Shown: one piece after another, positions 50,732 to 62,596 of the stretch
Position numbering within the stretch: position 1 is the stretch's first letter
How the letters are laid out: each line of letters begins with the position of its first letter
Origin: Leidyana gryllorum EB-2025a
Taxonomy: Eukaryota; Apicomplexa
Length of the DNA: 64,000 nucleotides
Reading direction: 5' to 3'
NCBI GenBank assembly: GCA_048772705.1
Contig: JBLWGC010000213.1
Span: 186,001-250,000, forward strand
Position numbers and translations under genes: made by a program
Notes under the pieces: model-generated
The model's input: only the letters and a program-made list of their open reading frames with translations
The model's database searches: none
What the model was told of the DNA's origin: nothing

Positions 50732-53700
50732 ATGGTGATGTACATTGGCGAGTTCGAATTTAGAGATGTTACTGAAGCTCTTAGAAGACGTGGAGTACGG
50801 CGAGAGAAGGTTGAATTAGAATCCTATCAGGCTGGAAAAGCTCATCAAATCAGCCAAATATGCTCCGATCAGTCACTCGCCCTGCGCTCCCTTGTGGTAA
50901 CACCAGCCGAACCCCGGATCGCGGCGAACTTACGCCTTCGAGAGGTGAGAGGCTTCGTATTTACTTGACACACACGTTTGTTTGCCAGTGTTTGGAGCAA
51001 TGGGGAGTTCTGAGGAGCTGTCAGGTGGCTCCGCACAAGCCGGTTAGAGTGATTGACTGGCCCTGCATGGGTCTGCAAGCGAGCATCGAGCCTTGTTCAA
51101 TCACATCCCCCCCGAATGCGATCCTTGAACCCTATATCAATGGTACTTGGAAGGTAGAATTCAAGCCCAAAGCACCTGTTCCCTTCATGTGTGACGCCAC
51201 CTACAGTCGCTTCACCGTGCTAAGCGCTGGGGCCTACTGTCCCGAAGAACTGTGTGATGCCGTGGATTGCGCTGACAATTGGCGCATATTGAATAGTATT
51301 AATACTCTGCGACGAAGTGGTCGGTTGCGACTGTCCGAAACTATCAAGAGGATAGCCCAAAGTGAATGGGAGGCTTGCCAACAAATAGCGCGGGTCCTGG
51401 CAATGTCCACCCCGCTACGCCTCTTCTTCGAGGACCTTCGGATTATTTCTGCTTTTAGTGAAGGTATACAACCATTTGTGGCTATCCTCCTCGATATGGG
51501 GGTGTGTCCGCCCATCGAAGACCTATTTGTACCCTCCAATTCTGTCTATGCCCCCCTGGAGACCGATTCGTCCGACTTTTTAGTCGCGACTGAAATTGCA
51601 TTGCTCCTCCAATTGACGAGAGTCGACGCAGTGCGCGATATCGCACGCAGCGTTCAAAAACACAACGCCGCCTACGCTTTGGACCTCGCCACTGCAGCTC
51701 ACACCAGGCGCGATGAACCTCTCTTCCAGCAAATGGCCAGACGACTGCTCATGCGCTTCTTTGTCGGTCGCGCCTTTGCAGACTGTTCTTTGATCTGCGC
51801 CAAATCGCTTCAAGGACACTTGGACGTCTGGATCGTCGACCTCGACGTCAAAGGCTACCAAAAGGTTCGAGAGTGGGCACAGCAGTACGAGGAATGTGTA
51901 CGCTATTGGAGCGCTCATCCTGAGACTCCCCCGGAAAGTGAGGAAGGCAATCGTCGGGATAACTGATGTCAGTGTCTTTCATAGGTTACGGCCAAACCCG
52001 TATTCCGCCCCCGCCTCCGCCTCCGCCCGCGTCTCCTCCCCCCACCGGCGAGGACAAAACCACAATTGAGCGCGTGCCGTCTGTAATGGACCCACGTAAG
52101 GTAGGTACAGTGCTTCGCGCGCGCGTGTGTGCGTGTGTGTGTTCGTGTGTTCGTTCGGGTGTGTGTGCGCTTGCTGGTCGGATCATCCGATTATTGCAGG
52201 ACCTCCGAGAATCGGGTCCGCTGTCGCTTTTCGAGGAGAGCACCGTGTATGCGCGCAAGGCCGATCAGTGGACCGGGGATTGCTGGTTCGTTAACCGACA
52301 CCGGCCTGCACTGGTTGCCCAAGCTATCACGCGGCACGGGTACGGTGCCAACGATAGTGAGAATAAGATTGACCAAAGTACTTATGAGTCGATGACTGAG
52401 TTTCCGCCGCTCGAGTCGGTAAAAGATCTTGTTGATGACAAATCGAGCCGTAGAGGCGGCAACAAACACCTCGTAACTACTTGCACGTCAACAACCACGG
52501 GCAGCGGTGAGCCTCTGTTAGTGGCCAAGGGCAGTTCGGTAGAGCAACCCGTCGCCGTGCCCGCCCCCGCCGGACCGAAGAGCGTCGATAAGTACCTGAC
52601 TGCACTAGATGACACCGATTCGCTCCCAGAGCCTCCGCCCATAGATCTTCTGTTGCACGGCACCCTTAGAACAACATCGGACGCGTACAACAATTCTTCT
52701 TCTTCTTCGTGGCAAGTCATATCAGTACTTCAGCCGGAGAATGAAAGTTGGGATGACAGTTGGAATATCCCTCGGCCCCCCGAGTCCTCACCTGTAGATC
52801 CACTCTGTGGACTTGGGCTCGAGGAGGTGGCTACGCCGGGCGGCCCCAATAGGGCTGTTGGTGCCAACAGCCACAAGATAGTCAATCGCTGCTCGACAGT
52901 GTCAGTGACAGTGAAGGGCAAACCCGTTGGCGACTCCAACGGAGCCGATGACGAAAGCATTGATGCCTTTCGAGAGCTGAACGCAGACCTCGTCGACGGG
53001 GACCTCAACGACGACAGTGATCCACCCCTATCCCAGTCCGTACCGAGGGTGATTGAGTTTGCGGCGACCCGCGGGGCCCCTGCTGTGGGCAGTGGCCGGC
53101 GGCAGATTGAGCCAAATCTTGCTGAAGCTGCTGCCGGGGCCGACCCGAGTGCGACTCCTCTGCAAATTAGAGCACATCCAGTGGACGAAAGGCGTTGCAC
53201 GGAAAAGAGCGTTGGTGTGGGAAAGGAGAATGTGGTCTCTCCGACGCGAGGAGGAGGGCCGACTCTCGAGCTGCTTCCTCCGGGTGGCGATCTGATGAAG
53301 TCTGGAGATGAAAGTCGTCGTCAAATGACCAATGGAGGCTATAAGGACGACGAGACCCCACTTCCTGTGCGCAGTGCCAATAAGACATTTGCCCCAAACC
53401 GCGTGGTGGACTCGGAAGAGTCGACACGCGACGAGGAGTCGTCAGGAAGACACGTTCGCGAAAGTTGCGGGGCAAACGAGTGCGATCGCGTGGTTGGGAG
53501 AAGCTCGTCTGGTCACGTTCGGCAGAATACGTCAAAGAAAGATACGAGTGTCTGGGCTGGAATTCATAAGAAATCATCTGTAAACCGCAAAGCCGCTCCG
53601 CGTTGGCTCAAGAAGGAAGAGGGAGGGTCGTCCGGTGAGAATATCAACGTTGTCACACTCCTCACGGCAACCCGAGGCGGCGGCGGCGGCAAGAAAATGG

Positions 53701-55166
53701 AGAGGAAGAAGAAGATCGATCAGGCCAGCATTCTGGCGAACAGTATGAAGGTCGCCGAAGCGCGTGTCGCCGCCGCCTGCCACCGCTCTGTCAATGTGGA
53801 CGGCTCACCGCTGCAGTCCGAATACAGCTCTGAACTCGATACCACCACAGACTGCTCGCGGCGCTGCCGCGGTGACTTGGTGGCTCTAACTGGCGATGCC
53901 TCGTCAGTGGCCACATCGCAGGCCTACGCCTTAGAGACTGAAGACCTGTCGGCTTCTCAGTCGGGCACGGCTCAGGGATCCTCCCGAATCGCTCCCAATG
54001 AAGACGAGGAGATCGATCCGGTGCACGTCGACATGGAAGACGACGTCGACAGCGGAGACGACGAGACGCTGAATGTGCGGTCGAGCGAGAGTGGTGTTGA
54101 AAGAGAGCGAGACGAGGGGGGCGAGAGGCTCGAAGACGACGGTGGTGAGGCTCAGTCCTCATTCGACGACAAACCCCCCGAAGAGCCTTTCGGAGTGCGA
54201 TGGAAACGTGGCGGATTGGGTCCAATTATCCACTTCAGATCTCTGCCCAAAAACGTTTCAATTAAGATGCCCGCCAAACGTCCGCGGCCACCGGTGTATT
54301 TGAATATCCCAACCGTGGCTCCCTGTGCCCGAACTGCCTCGTCAGTGGCTGAGGAAATCCCTCCCTCGGCCCCCGCCCGCGCACATTCTATCGACAGTCT
54401 CGACGAGTGCGATTACAGTCCGCCAGGATTCGGTCGCTCGAGGACCGTTGACGCCTGCGTCGCGTTGCCGACCAAAGACAAAAAACTCCGACCTCCAGCT
54501 CCACAACATCATCATCCCAATTATAAGTGTCTGGTCCACAATCTCGGACCCGAACGCGCTGAGAGCCCCATTACTGCTTCATCCGTCTCCTCACCCTCCG
54601 CCCCGCCTTCCCCTCAGTGCGACAAACTCGTCATGCCTACAGCTCCGCTCGTACCCAATTACAATGCCAACTTGTACCCCCAATACATACCGCTCCAAAC
54701 AATCACCACTGACCCAGCCGTATACTACGTGGGGCATTCCGCTGAGGAGATAAACAGTAACAACACCACCGCCACCACATATCGGGCCCCCTCCAGCGGC
54801 AGCAGGATGGATCCGAATGCACAGCCATTCGAACAAAGATATTTCAAGCCGTTCGTGCACGACACTCTCTACTATCAGCTGCCTCCCCAGGCCCAGGCTC
54901 ACCCACCACCACCTCCGCCTCCTCAGCAAACCACAAGATATCGTGCACCGCCCTACCGTCGGCTTCAAAACCTACAAACCCGTCCTCCGGTCCCTCCACC
55001 TCTACCCAACCCGGTCTACAGCCGCTGGGAAGAGGAACAGACTTGGGGCCCACTACGCGCACTGTCTTCGGTTCGGACTCCCCCCACTTGGACGCTCCCA
55101 TCGCTCGAAGGCGAGCATCAAGAGGTAGCCTTACTGAGAGCAGGGCAACGAGTGCTGCGTTTTTAG
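50732..55166 (+). CDS. Large mostly disordered protein, 1414 aa
   Basis: Four exons (50732-50944, 50989-51937, 51985-52100, 52200-55166; introns 44, 47 and 99 bp). The 47-bp intron removes a TGA and joins what look like two adjacent genes: ETPPES|YGQTRIPPPPPP keeps phase. The first 390 residues are globular and Cys/Leu-rich with no recognised domain. A poly-Pro run follows, then a short ordered block GPLSLFEESTVYARKADQWTG, then about 900 residues rich in Ser, Asp, Glu, Gly and Arg, ending in Pro/Tyr-rich sequence (QAHPPPPPPPQQTTRYRAP). The 99-bp intron is full of GT repeats and is also open in frame, so it may be retained. No signal or membrane segment is visible. Confidence 0.68.
52108..52170. 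repeat. GT/CG dinucleotide tract inside an intron
   Basis: GCGCGCGCGTGTGTGCGTGTGTGTG and neighbours lie in the 52101-52199 intron. Similar GT or CA tracts occur in other introns and gaps of the window (56457-56560, 55330-55440). Confidence 0.8.
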
Positions 55167-56184
55167 ATAGATAGCTTCAAAGACCCCCAAAAGAATTTAA
55201 TGATTACTTGAGATCCTGCCGACAGATCTCTGGATCTTCGAGCCTGTCACGCGTCTATTCTCAGATTATTGAAGAAGAACGGAAGACGCAGTGATACCAA
55301 CAATGCTCCCACTCTACCGAAGGATTTGCCTGTCTGTGTCTGTGTTCGTTTGCGTGTGTGTGTTTGCGTGTTCGTTTGCGTGTGTGTGTTTGCGTGTATT
55401 CTTGTCTGTGTCTCTGAGCCTTTGTCTGTGTGTGTTGGTCTGTCTGAGTCTGGTGGTGGCTTGATATGTGGGGTTGATTTCTTTCGATGTTAGGAAGAGA
55501 CTTCAAGGGGCCAATCAAATTAGTTCAAAATCCAGCAGACTGACAGTTGCTTCAGTTTGAGTAATTTTGTAACCCTTATTGAGGTTTGATCACATTATTA
55601 GGTGACCCTTGGTGGTGCAGAGACCGTTTGTAGAAGCAGAGTGTGTCTCCCTCCCTCCTGAAATGACTTGTCTTGAAAGAACCCAGTGTATTGTGACTCC
55701 TCCTCCCCCTCCCCCCTACAAGCCCACCGTGAAGCGGCGGTTGAGTGAAGAGCCCGAGACGCGTCGTTGCCCTAAAGTGAGACGTTGCAGTCTTACGAAC
55801 CCGTCCACGCCTGAGTCAAGCTCTCGGGTTAGGCCCACAGATCAGTCTACCTCAGACCGCGTTAGCAAGACTGAGCCCCGTCACCCTCGTAAATATCACT
55901 CGCTCCCGTCTCCGTCCGACTTCCAAGACCGTGGCCACTCCAGTAGTGACTCATCGCCCTCGGCTTGGCCAATTGGTGAAGCTGCTACTGTTACCTGTCC
56001 CTCTCCTAGTCCGACTAAGAAGGACAGTGCTGTGCAAGGTGACGACGAAAAGTCACCTAACAGAAGCCCTGCTGCTCCTGCGAGAACACCAGACTGTCAA
56101 CGTCAAGCCTCTGAAGCTGCTGAAGAGCTTCTAGGTCAATTTGTTGGTGAAGGAGGATCGCAAAGTTCTCTAAATCCTCTACCA
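55167..56184. other. Gap holding GT-rich tract; possible PP2C N-terminal extension
   Basis: At 55330-55440 GTTTGCGTGTGTGTG units repeat. From 55609 an open frame runs in phase into the PP2C gene, with an ATG at 55663. It would add about 174 Pro/Ser/Arg-rich residues ahead of MGNC. No separate gene is visible. Confidence 0.5.
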
Positions 56185-56494
56185 ATGGGGAACTGTATAG
56201 CTCGCAAGCATGTTGCTGACAACGTGGTGGAGCCCACTGGCGCCTCTTCCAATCCTCGATCCCAACCTGCCGTTGAAACGCCACGCGACGAAGGCTTAGC
56301 GCAGGCGAACACTGACCTACAGGGTCCCCAGTCCTCCGAGTCGCCGCCAGCGCCGGGCTCCTCTGGCAGTGTCGGGAGCGCCAGACACGGTAATCGCAGA
56401 CGTCTTTCACTTATTCATGCCGAGCCGATCACTCATGCGTCCGAAGAAGTAAGTCAGACAAAGCCACACTCAAATTCACACACACACACTCAAA

Positions 56495-56526
<32 letters not shown>

Positions 56527-57860
56527 AATTCACACACACACGCACACACTCAAGCTCAAACTTAAACTCACACACCGACACGCACACCCACCGACAACTC
56601 CACACATACATTGGTTAGGGACCGCGCGGCACTGCAAAAGTGTATCCCAAGAAGCCCACCAGTCTGGAAACCAAGTTATCACTGGAGGGTGTGCTCGCCC
56701 AAAATGGCGGTGGCACGAGGGTGTCGATAGTCGGAACGGCTTCGCAACGAGTACAGACGAACTTTGAGGTACGATGAGTGTCGATTGGGGGTTATTTATG
56801 TGTGTCGGTGTTGGCAGTCGAAAGTTGAGACGTTGCGTGGTAATGCCCGCGCAACCGTGCTGATGGAGTTGGGTATCGGGCACGTGTGCCGAAAGGGCTT
56901 GAAGCCAGAGAGTCCGAATCAGGATGACTTCTTCGTTTACCACTTGGAGAACGTCGGTTTGTATGGAGTCTTCGACGGTCACGGACCCTTCGGCCATGAT
57001 ATCGCCAACTTTGTCCAGCAAAATCTGCCCAAGTTTCTATACAACCACGAAGAGTTTGAGTCCAACCCACTTGAAGCGATCCGATTCGCTTTCCGCAAAG
57101 TGAGTTGGCGGGTGTCACGACCACTTACGACTTTGCCACTTTCAGACACAAGCAGAGATTGAACGTAGTTGTGAGCGCCGTGACTTTGATGCGGCCCTGT
57201 CGGGCTGCACTGCGACAGTGGTAATTCACGACATGGCCAAGGGTATGTTGTATGTTGGCCATGTTGGAGACTCTCGAGCCGTGATCGGGCGCCGCTGTGA
57301 CGACGACAAGAAAGGCTTGGAGGCGGCGAATTTGACAGAAGACCATAAACCCACTCTCCCGCAAGAGAAAGCCAGAATTGAAGCCCACGGAGGGGAGGTC
57401 AAGCGTTTGGAGGGAGACATCCCTCATCGAGTGTTTCTCAAAGACAAGTTGTACCCGGGCTTGGCTATGTCGAGGTAAAACTCCAATCCGATCTATGCGT
57501 CGCCACACACACTGTCATCAGAGCTCTGGGAGACCTCGTCGCGGGTTCGGCTGGCGTGTCTGCCGAGCCTGACGTCGGTGAATGGAAAATCGATTCAGAC
57601 AAAGATGTATTCCTCATTATTTGTTCCGACGGTGTCTGGGAATTCATTAGTTCCGAGGAGGCTGTTCAAATGGTATCGTCGACGACCAAAGGCAACGTGA
57701 GTCCGACGGCAGTCACTATTCTGCCTTGACATCTCTGTCCTTTCAGCGGACGCAAGTTCAGCATAGTGCTGATCTGTTGGCCCGTGAGAGCTGGAACCGA
57801 TGGATCCAGGAGGAGGCCGATGTCGTTGATGATATCACGGTTGAGGTTATATATTTCTAA
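56185..57860 (+). CDS. PP2C-type (PPM) protein phosphatase, acylated N-terminus
   Basis: Metal-dependent Ser/Thr phosphatase. Exons 56185-56448, 56619-56768, 56818-57099, 57146-57474, 57522-57696 and 57747-57860 (introns 46-170 bp) give 437 aa. Metal-binding and catalytic motifs are intact: PNQDDF, GVFDGHGPFG, YVGHVGDSRAV, LTEDHKP, LAMSRALGD, IICSDGVWEFI and the final DDITVEV. I start at MGNCIARKH, a typical N-myristoylation plus palmitoylation site as in apicomplexan PP2Cs and kinases, which would place it on membranes. The second exon has no start codon of its own and was found by splicing. An in-frame upstream ATG (55663) would bury that site, so the start is a real choice. Confidence 0.9.
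56457..56560. repeat. CA-repeat microsatellite inside a PP2C intron
   Basis: CACACACACACACACACA with interspersed CTCAAATT units fills most of the 170-bp intron 56449-56618. Such length-variable tracts are useful markers but no function is seen. Confidence 0.9.
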
Positions 57861-58481
57861 TGTCGCAAGCGAAGTGTACACTTTACCCCGTCAATGTATC
57901 CGTCGTAGATAGTCCACATACAATGAATGTAGTTAGAAGACGGAATTAGTCATTGCCCTGCTGCGGCGCAAAAGAGTGTTGCGAAGCGGCAGCCCTCAGT
58001 AAAATAACCATCAGCGAGTTGCTGCTCAGACATACACACAGGAGGCGACCATCGCAGACAAAGGCCACGAAGCCGCGATGCCACACAGCCACGAAGCCGC
58101 GATGCCACACAGGCACGAAGCCGCGATGCCACACAGGCACGAAGCCGCGATGCCACACAGGCACGAAGTCGCGATGCCACACAGGCACGAAGCCGCGAGG
58201 CCACACAGGCACGAAGCCGCGATGCCCCAATGCACTCTCCCACAGAGCCCCACAGAGCCCTTTCGACTTGGAGAGGAGAGATCTCTCCTCCGCAAGGCCG
58301 CCCCGTAAGAGAGATATCCAAGTCTAAGTCCAAGTCAGATCCCCTCCGCCTGAGATCTGAGATCTTTGCCGCTTAGATGTGAGAGATCATTATCACAATG
58401 AGATTAAATAAATATATCATTGAAGAGTGTAAACTAACTAAAGCTAATAAAGAGTCTCTCTCTCTTTGGTGAGAGTCTCTC
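57861..58481. other. Intergenic region with minisatellite
   Basis: Lies between PP2C and lipase, which converge. Contains the 24-bp minisatellite, a palindrome-rich stretch with GAGATCTCTC, and two copies of AGAGTCTCTCT near 58451-58485. No gene is supported. Confidence 0.6.
58063..58231. repeat. 24-bp minisatellite, seven copies
   Basis: Unit CACGAAGCCGCGATGCCACACAGG (24 bp) is repeated about seven times with three substitutions and a changed last copy. As 24 is a multiple of three, several frames stay open through it (for instance TKPRCHTG on plus and WHRGFVPV on minus), which mimics genes but is probably noncoding. Confidence 0.9.
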
Positions 58482-60476
58482 TTAGGGTTTGGCCGATTTG
58501 GTCGATCGAGTAGTCACGTTGGACTTTGTGCAGGACTGGAGCTCTGCAGGTTTCATTGACACCGAGGTGGCGATGGGTGCGTGTTTTCGTTTGTCTTGGC
58601 TCGCTGCCTGCGAGGCAGTGAGGATGGCAGTGTGGCGCGGCAGACTTTTGAGGAGAGTGGGCTCGATTCCCTGGAAGTAGCAGTTGATGGAGTGGTCCTT
58701 GATGGAGTCAGCATGCCACACTGGTTCCCTCAACAAGTCAACCAGCGCTTGGCCTTCGAAACGAATCAAAACGCACTGGCCATCCTTTGAAGGGGTCACG
58801 GGGGGTTCCTTCTCGGCGATGAGGAAATGGATTTTTGGAACGATGAGGATAGTCGATCCCGCCGGCATCATCATCTCGTTTTCAGGTGACTCGTGCAGAT
58901 TCATTATTCGGCCGAGAGTGTCGTTCAACATCATCTTCTCATTGCGGATCTGCTGTTCTGTCATCTGCGAGAGCTTAGGGGCGCGGTTGCGTTTGAAGAC
59001 GCGAGAGAACCAGCCGGGCTTCCGGGGCTCCACTCGGTAGCTGTTGACACGCTCGTCCATCTCGCGAGCACGTTGACGTACGAGACGTCTCAGCTCTTTG
59101 AAGGAGATCGGAAGCGATAGGCGGACGAGAGTTAAGTCTCGACGCAACAGAGCCCTGCGATCTGCGCCTTTCATTCTCGGAGCATAAGACTCGGCCGAGG
59201 TGGGCGGCGACGACACTGTGCTCCCTGTCGTCTCGCTCGAGTCATCCACGTCTCCAAAAATGTCGACCGCGTCATCTTCCTCCAATAAGTCGACTTCAGC
59301 ATCACTGGCGGCACTCTCAGAGTCCTCTTCGTCATCACCGTCTCTGTTGTGTATGTCCTTCAAGGATCCGTTTCCGTCAACTCGCCAGCTGGCCGAGAGG
59401 CCGTGTAGGGTGACCAGAAGATCACGAACTGTTCCAAAACTCAGTCGGCTGACAATGTCCCGCCCGTAGATGATGGAATAGATTTGATCTTTGTAGCGAA
59501 TGGCGTCCTTTTGGGACACCACACACGGCGCGCCGAAACTATAGGCTTGGATCTGATGGCGATGCTCTTCCGGTAAGAGATTGATCCACCGGATCGCCAG
59601 GAGCGTAGCGGTGCCTCCGCCCAGGGAATGGCCAACCAGAGTGACCTTCCAGTCTCTACGGCCGTTGCGCAAGTACGACACCAATGTATCACGGATCTCA
59701 ATATCCAAATTCAGAGCGGCCACTTTCATGCCGTGATGCTGGCCAGAGATCTGGCTCGGATTGCAGACAATGTTAGTGATCCAGTCACTCTTTGTGTGGG
59801 ACCCTTGAATGGTAACGATAACTTCTCTGACACTTTCTAAACTATACATCGCGAAGCCGGGTTTCTTGACTTCGGATTTGTCGCGTGACATTAACAATTT
59901 AGCTTTGGGGAAGTAATATTTGACCATTTGGTCAACTTTGGCTTTCTTTCCCAACTTTATCGCCGCCAGAACGTCATGGCTCATCAACGTTTCCGCCGGG
60001 TACACACACGCAGCAAACTTGAGGTACCGCGCGAGACGCGTCAAAAGTTCGGTATCGACGGCAGGATTCACTACGGTCCCCTTACTGAGATTCGGTAAAT
60101 ACGGAACTTGGCACAGTCGCTGTAAGCGCGAGAAAACTTTGAATGTAGAGTACGCTTTCCGCGGAGAGAGCATAAGTAATTGCACAACCAAAGGTCGGAT
60201 TGCTCTAAAGGCGGCCAGATATCCGTGGATACGTCGTCCTATCGCCAAATATCCAACGGTCCCAGCCAGTGTAACTTCGAAATCGGTCAAACCCACACCA
60301 CGTATCCGTGTGACAGAAGCGGACTTTGTCAAACTTGTCGGCGGAGTAGAAGAGGTGGTCGCTTTGGACCCCGAAATCGGCTTCTGCTGTTGACCGTCCT
60401 CGAAACTGTCAGGTGTCTCCGCTGGTGCAAACTTGTCATGAGCAAGCGCGGGCGTCATTGCCACTGCAGCAGTCAT
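58482..60476 (-). CDS. Class 3 lipase (sn1-specific diacylglycerol lipase-like)
   Basis: Serine hydrolase of the lipase_3 fold. Single exon, 664 aa from ATG 60476. The open frame extends to 60632 but begins with TTG only, and MTAAVAMTPAL is the first ATG. The nucleophile elbow is LVGHSLGGGTATL with Ser near residue 282; the acid is probably Asp in YGRDIVSRLSFGTVRDL, and His is in the C-terminal half. An N-terminal hydrophobic segment (GTVGYLAIGRRIHGYLAAF and following) suggests membrane association, as in related DAG lipases. An acidic insertion of about 60 residues follows the catalytic region. From family knowledge, apicomplexans carry several such lipases acting on parasite or host lipids. 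Confidence 0.87.
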   Translation of the reverse strand: MTAAVAMTPALAHDKFAPAETPDSFEDGQQQKPISGSKATTSSTPPTSLTKSASVTRIRGVGLTDFEVTLAGTVGYLAIGRRIHGYLAAFRAIRPLVVQLLMLSPRKAYSTFKVFSRLQRLCQVPYLPNLSKGTVVNPAVDTELLTRLARYLKFAACVYPAETLMSHDVLAAIKLGKKAKVDQMVKYYFPKAKLLMSRDKSEVKKPGFAMYSLESVREVIVTIQGSHTKSDWITNIVCNPSQISGQHHGMKVAALNLDIEIRDTLVSYLRNGRRDWKVTLVGHSLGGGTATLLAIRWINLLPEEHRHQIQAYSFGAPCVVSQKDAIRYKDQIYSIIYGRDIVSRLSFGTVRDLLVTLHGLSASWRVDGNGSLKDIHNRDGDDEEDSESAASDAEVDLLEEDDAVDIFGDVDDSSETTGSTVSSPPTSAESYAPRMKGADRRALLRRDLTLVRLSLPISFKELRRLVRQRAREMDERVNSYRVEPRKPGWFSRVFKRNRAPKLSQMTEQQIRNEKMMLNDTLGRIMNLHESPENEMMMPAGSTILIVPKIHFLIAEKEPPVTPSKDGQCVLIRFEGQALVDLLREPVWHADSIKDHSINCYFQGIEPTLLKSLPRHTAILTASQAASQDKRKHAPIATSVSMKPAELQSCTKSNVTTRSTKSAKP

Positions 60477-60673
60477 TGCTTCTAATATGAAGAGTAATAA
60501 TACTTCCACCAAAGGGGGGAGATGCTTTGGAGGGGAGATACTTTGAACAGAGAGAGATACTTTTTGTTGATGGAATTCAAAGAGAGACGGCGTCCTCACC
60601 AAGACACCAAAATGACTCTCATTGATGAACAATGGAGAAAGAGAGAGTGTGTATGTGTCTATCCTGCCGGTAT

Positions 60674-62553
60674 CTAAGCTAAGATGTTGAGGATCTTTCC
60701 GACAGCGATGGTTTTGCCTGCGAGACGTTGGTGAAAGGGAAAGATGGATGATTGTGGAGACCTACCCTCATCACGTAAGGTGAAGCGGCCCAATTGAGGA
60801 CGAACGGAGAAGGGTTCCAGACACATCACCTGCCCCTCGGCGAGCTGTAGAAGACATTATTGGGTCTAGAATAAGTCGGTCTCACCTTAAGTCGGCAAGT
60901 GAGAATGACATCTGCCCGGACAAACGCGGGGCGTTTCTGCTTCTTTTTGGTACTGCGGTGGACGGCCTCGAGCAGTTTGTCAACCTCGACCTCTTCACAA
61001 GCCGTATGGGCGTGCATGACTGGAGGCGGTGATGGCAAGGGGAAAGTATCGATTGATGGCGACTTACCGGCTTTGTATCCGCTGGTCAGGATGGGTCGGT
61101 GCTCCAGGAGCTCAACAACGACCATTTGGACCTCGAAAACGCGAGCAATTGACACTCTCTGGTTGATGGAGGAAAGGACGCATCCTTTGCGGATGGCGTC
61201 TTCTTCGACTCCGAGGAGACGCAGCTCGACGTTCTCACCGGGTTTGGCGTAGGCGTAGTCGTCCTCGTTGCTCCGGACGCCGAGAATTTTGACTTTCTGT
61301 CTGCTGGGCATCAGGAGCGCGGGCTGGTCCACCATAGCCACCCCGGACTCAACTTTGCCCACAGCCATGACGCCACCGTCTTTGTAGCCCGCGAGGAGCG
61401 GGATTCTCAGAGGACCAGTTGAGTCTCTCTTGGGGGGAGTGATAGCACTGAGGATTTCGAGCAGAGTGGGCTTCTCACGGGGATACCAGCTCGCCTTGGG
61501 CTCGTAGCACTTGTGATCCTTATCAGCGACGTGGTAGAGGACGTTGTGGCCATTGAGACCAGACATGGGGACAAAGGAGACATCCTTGCCGAAGCCGCAG
61601 GATCTCAAGAAGACAGTGAGTTTGGTGACAATATCCTCATATCGCTGCTCGCTCCACTGCACTGTGGTCTCATCCATCTTATTGACGGCGACGACCAGTT
61701 TGTCCACACCGAGTGTCTTTGCCAACATGGCGTGTTCACGGGTCTGACCCCCGCGTTCGAAACCGGCTTCGAACTCGCCTTTTCTGGCACTGATGATTAA
61801 GACACCCACATCAGCCTGGGCAGCACCCGCCAACATTTCAGGGACGAAACCTTTGTGGCCCGGAGCATCCAGGATGGTGTAGCGAACGTGATCCAAGTGG
61901 AATGCTGCGCGTCCAACTTCAACGGTTTTACCCTTAGTTCTCTCCTCCTCATTTATATCCATAACGTACGCGTAGTACCAAGTGTCACGGTTCTTCTCTT
62001 TCGCCTCTCTCTCGTACTTCTCGATGGTACGAGCGTCCACTTGGCCGGTGCTGAAGAGGATGTTACCACAGGTGGTACTCTTTCCGGCATCGACGTGACC
62101 AATGAACACCACATTCATGTGGGGTCTCTCATCGGGTTCCTTCAGACCCTTTTTGAGCAGCTTGGCGACAGCCTCTTCAGTGAAAGTCACGTCAGCTTCG
62201 TCCTCGTCAACCCCTCCCGCAGTGACCACGTCACCCAAATTCTCACGCACGGCACTGCCCCGTCGCTGTTGACCGGCTGGTGCGGCCGCAGCCTGAGTTT
62301 GAGCCGCAGGTGCAGCACTCGCAGACTCCTCCTGCGCCTCTTCGACCTCTGCTTTGTCAGTGACCTCCTCCTCCTCCTCCTCGTCGCTCAGAGCATCAAA
62401 GGTGTCCTCCTCCTTGTTGGGGACCTCCTCGTCCTGCTGCTCGACAACAACATCCTCGGTATCACAGACACGGGCGTCGGAACCACCAGGTAACTCATTC
62501 TGGTCTGTTTCTGTGTGTTCCCCAGTGGGGGGGACGTACTGTTCCTCCTCCAT
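60674..62553 (-). CDS. GSPT1: Translation termination factor eRF3 (GSPT/Sup35)
   Basis: GTPase partner of eRF1 in stop-codon recognition. Exons 62553-61068, 61019-60886, 60844-60766 and 60717-60674 (introns 48, 41 and 48 bp) give 580 aa. An acidic, Ala/Gln-rich N-terminal region of about 120 residues precedes the GTPase: G1 GHVDAGKST, G3 DAPGHKGF, G4 NKMD. EF-Tu-like domains 2 and 3 follow, with the last exons restoring GYKA|VMHAHTACEEVEV and MCLEPFSVRPQLGRFTLRDE|GKTIAVGKIL, which is eRF3-typical rather than EF1A or HBS1. The first intron is in frame (48 bp), so the unspliced form would also be open. Confidence 0.94.
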
Positions 62554-62596
62554 GGTGTTATTTGGGCGAGGTAAAAAAAAGAGTGATTTTGAGCGG

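Noticed and set aside
51966-52100. Independent gene starting at ATG 51966
   Set aside because: The ATG lies inside a good 47-bp intron that joins the preceding exon in phase.
58082-58230. CRISPR-like array (regular repeats)
   Set aside because: Units are contiguous 24-bp tandem copies without unique spacers, and the DNA is eukaryotic.
57953-58327. Plus-strand 124-codon Cys/His-rich frame and its minus-strand counterparts
   Set aside because: Consists mainly of the 24-bp minisatellite; other frames through it are equally open, so no coding evidence remains.
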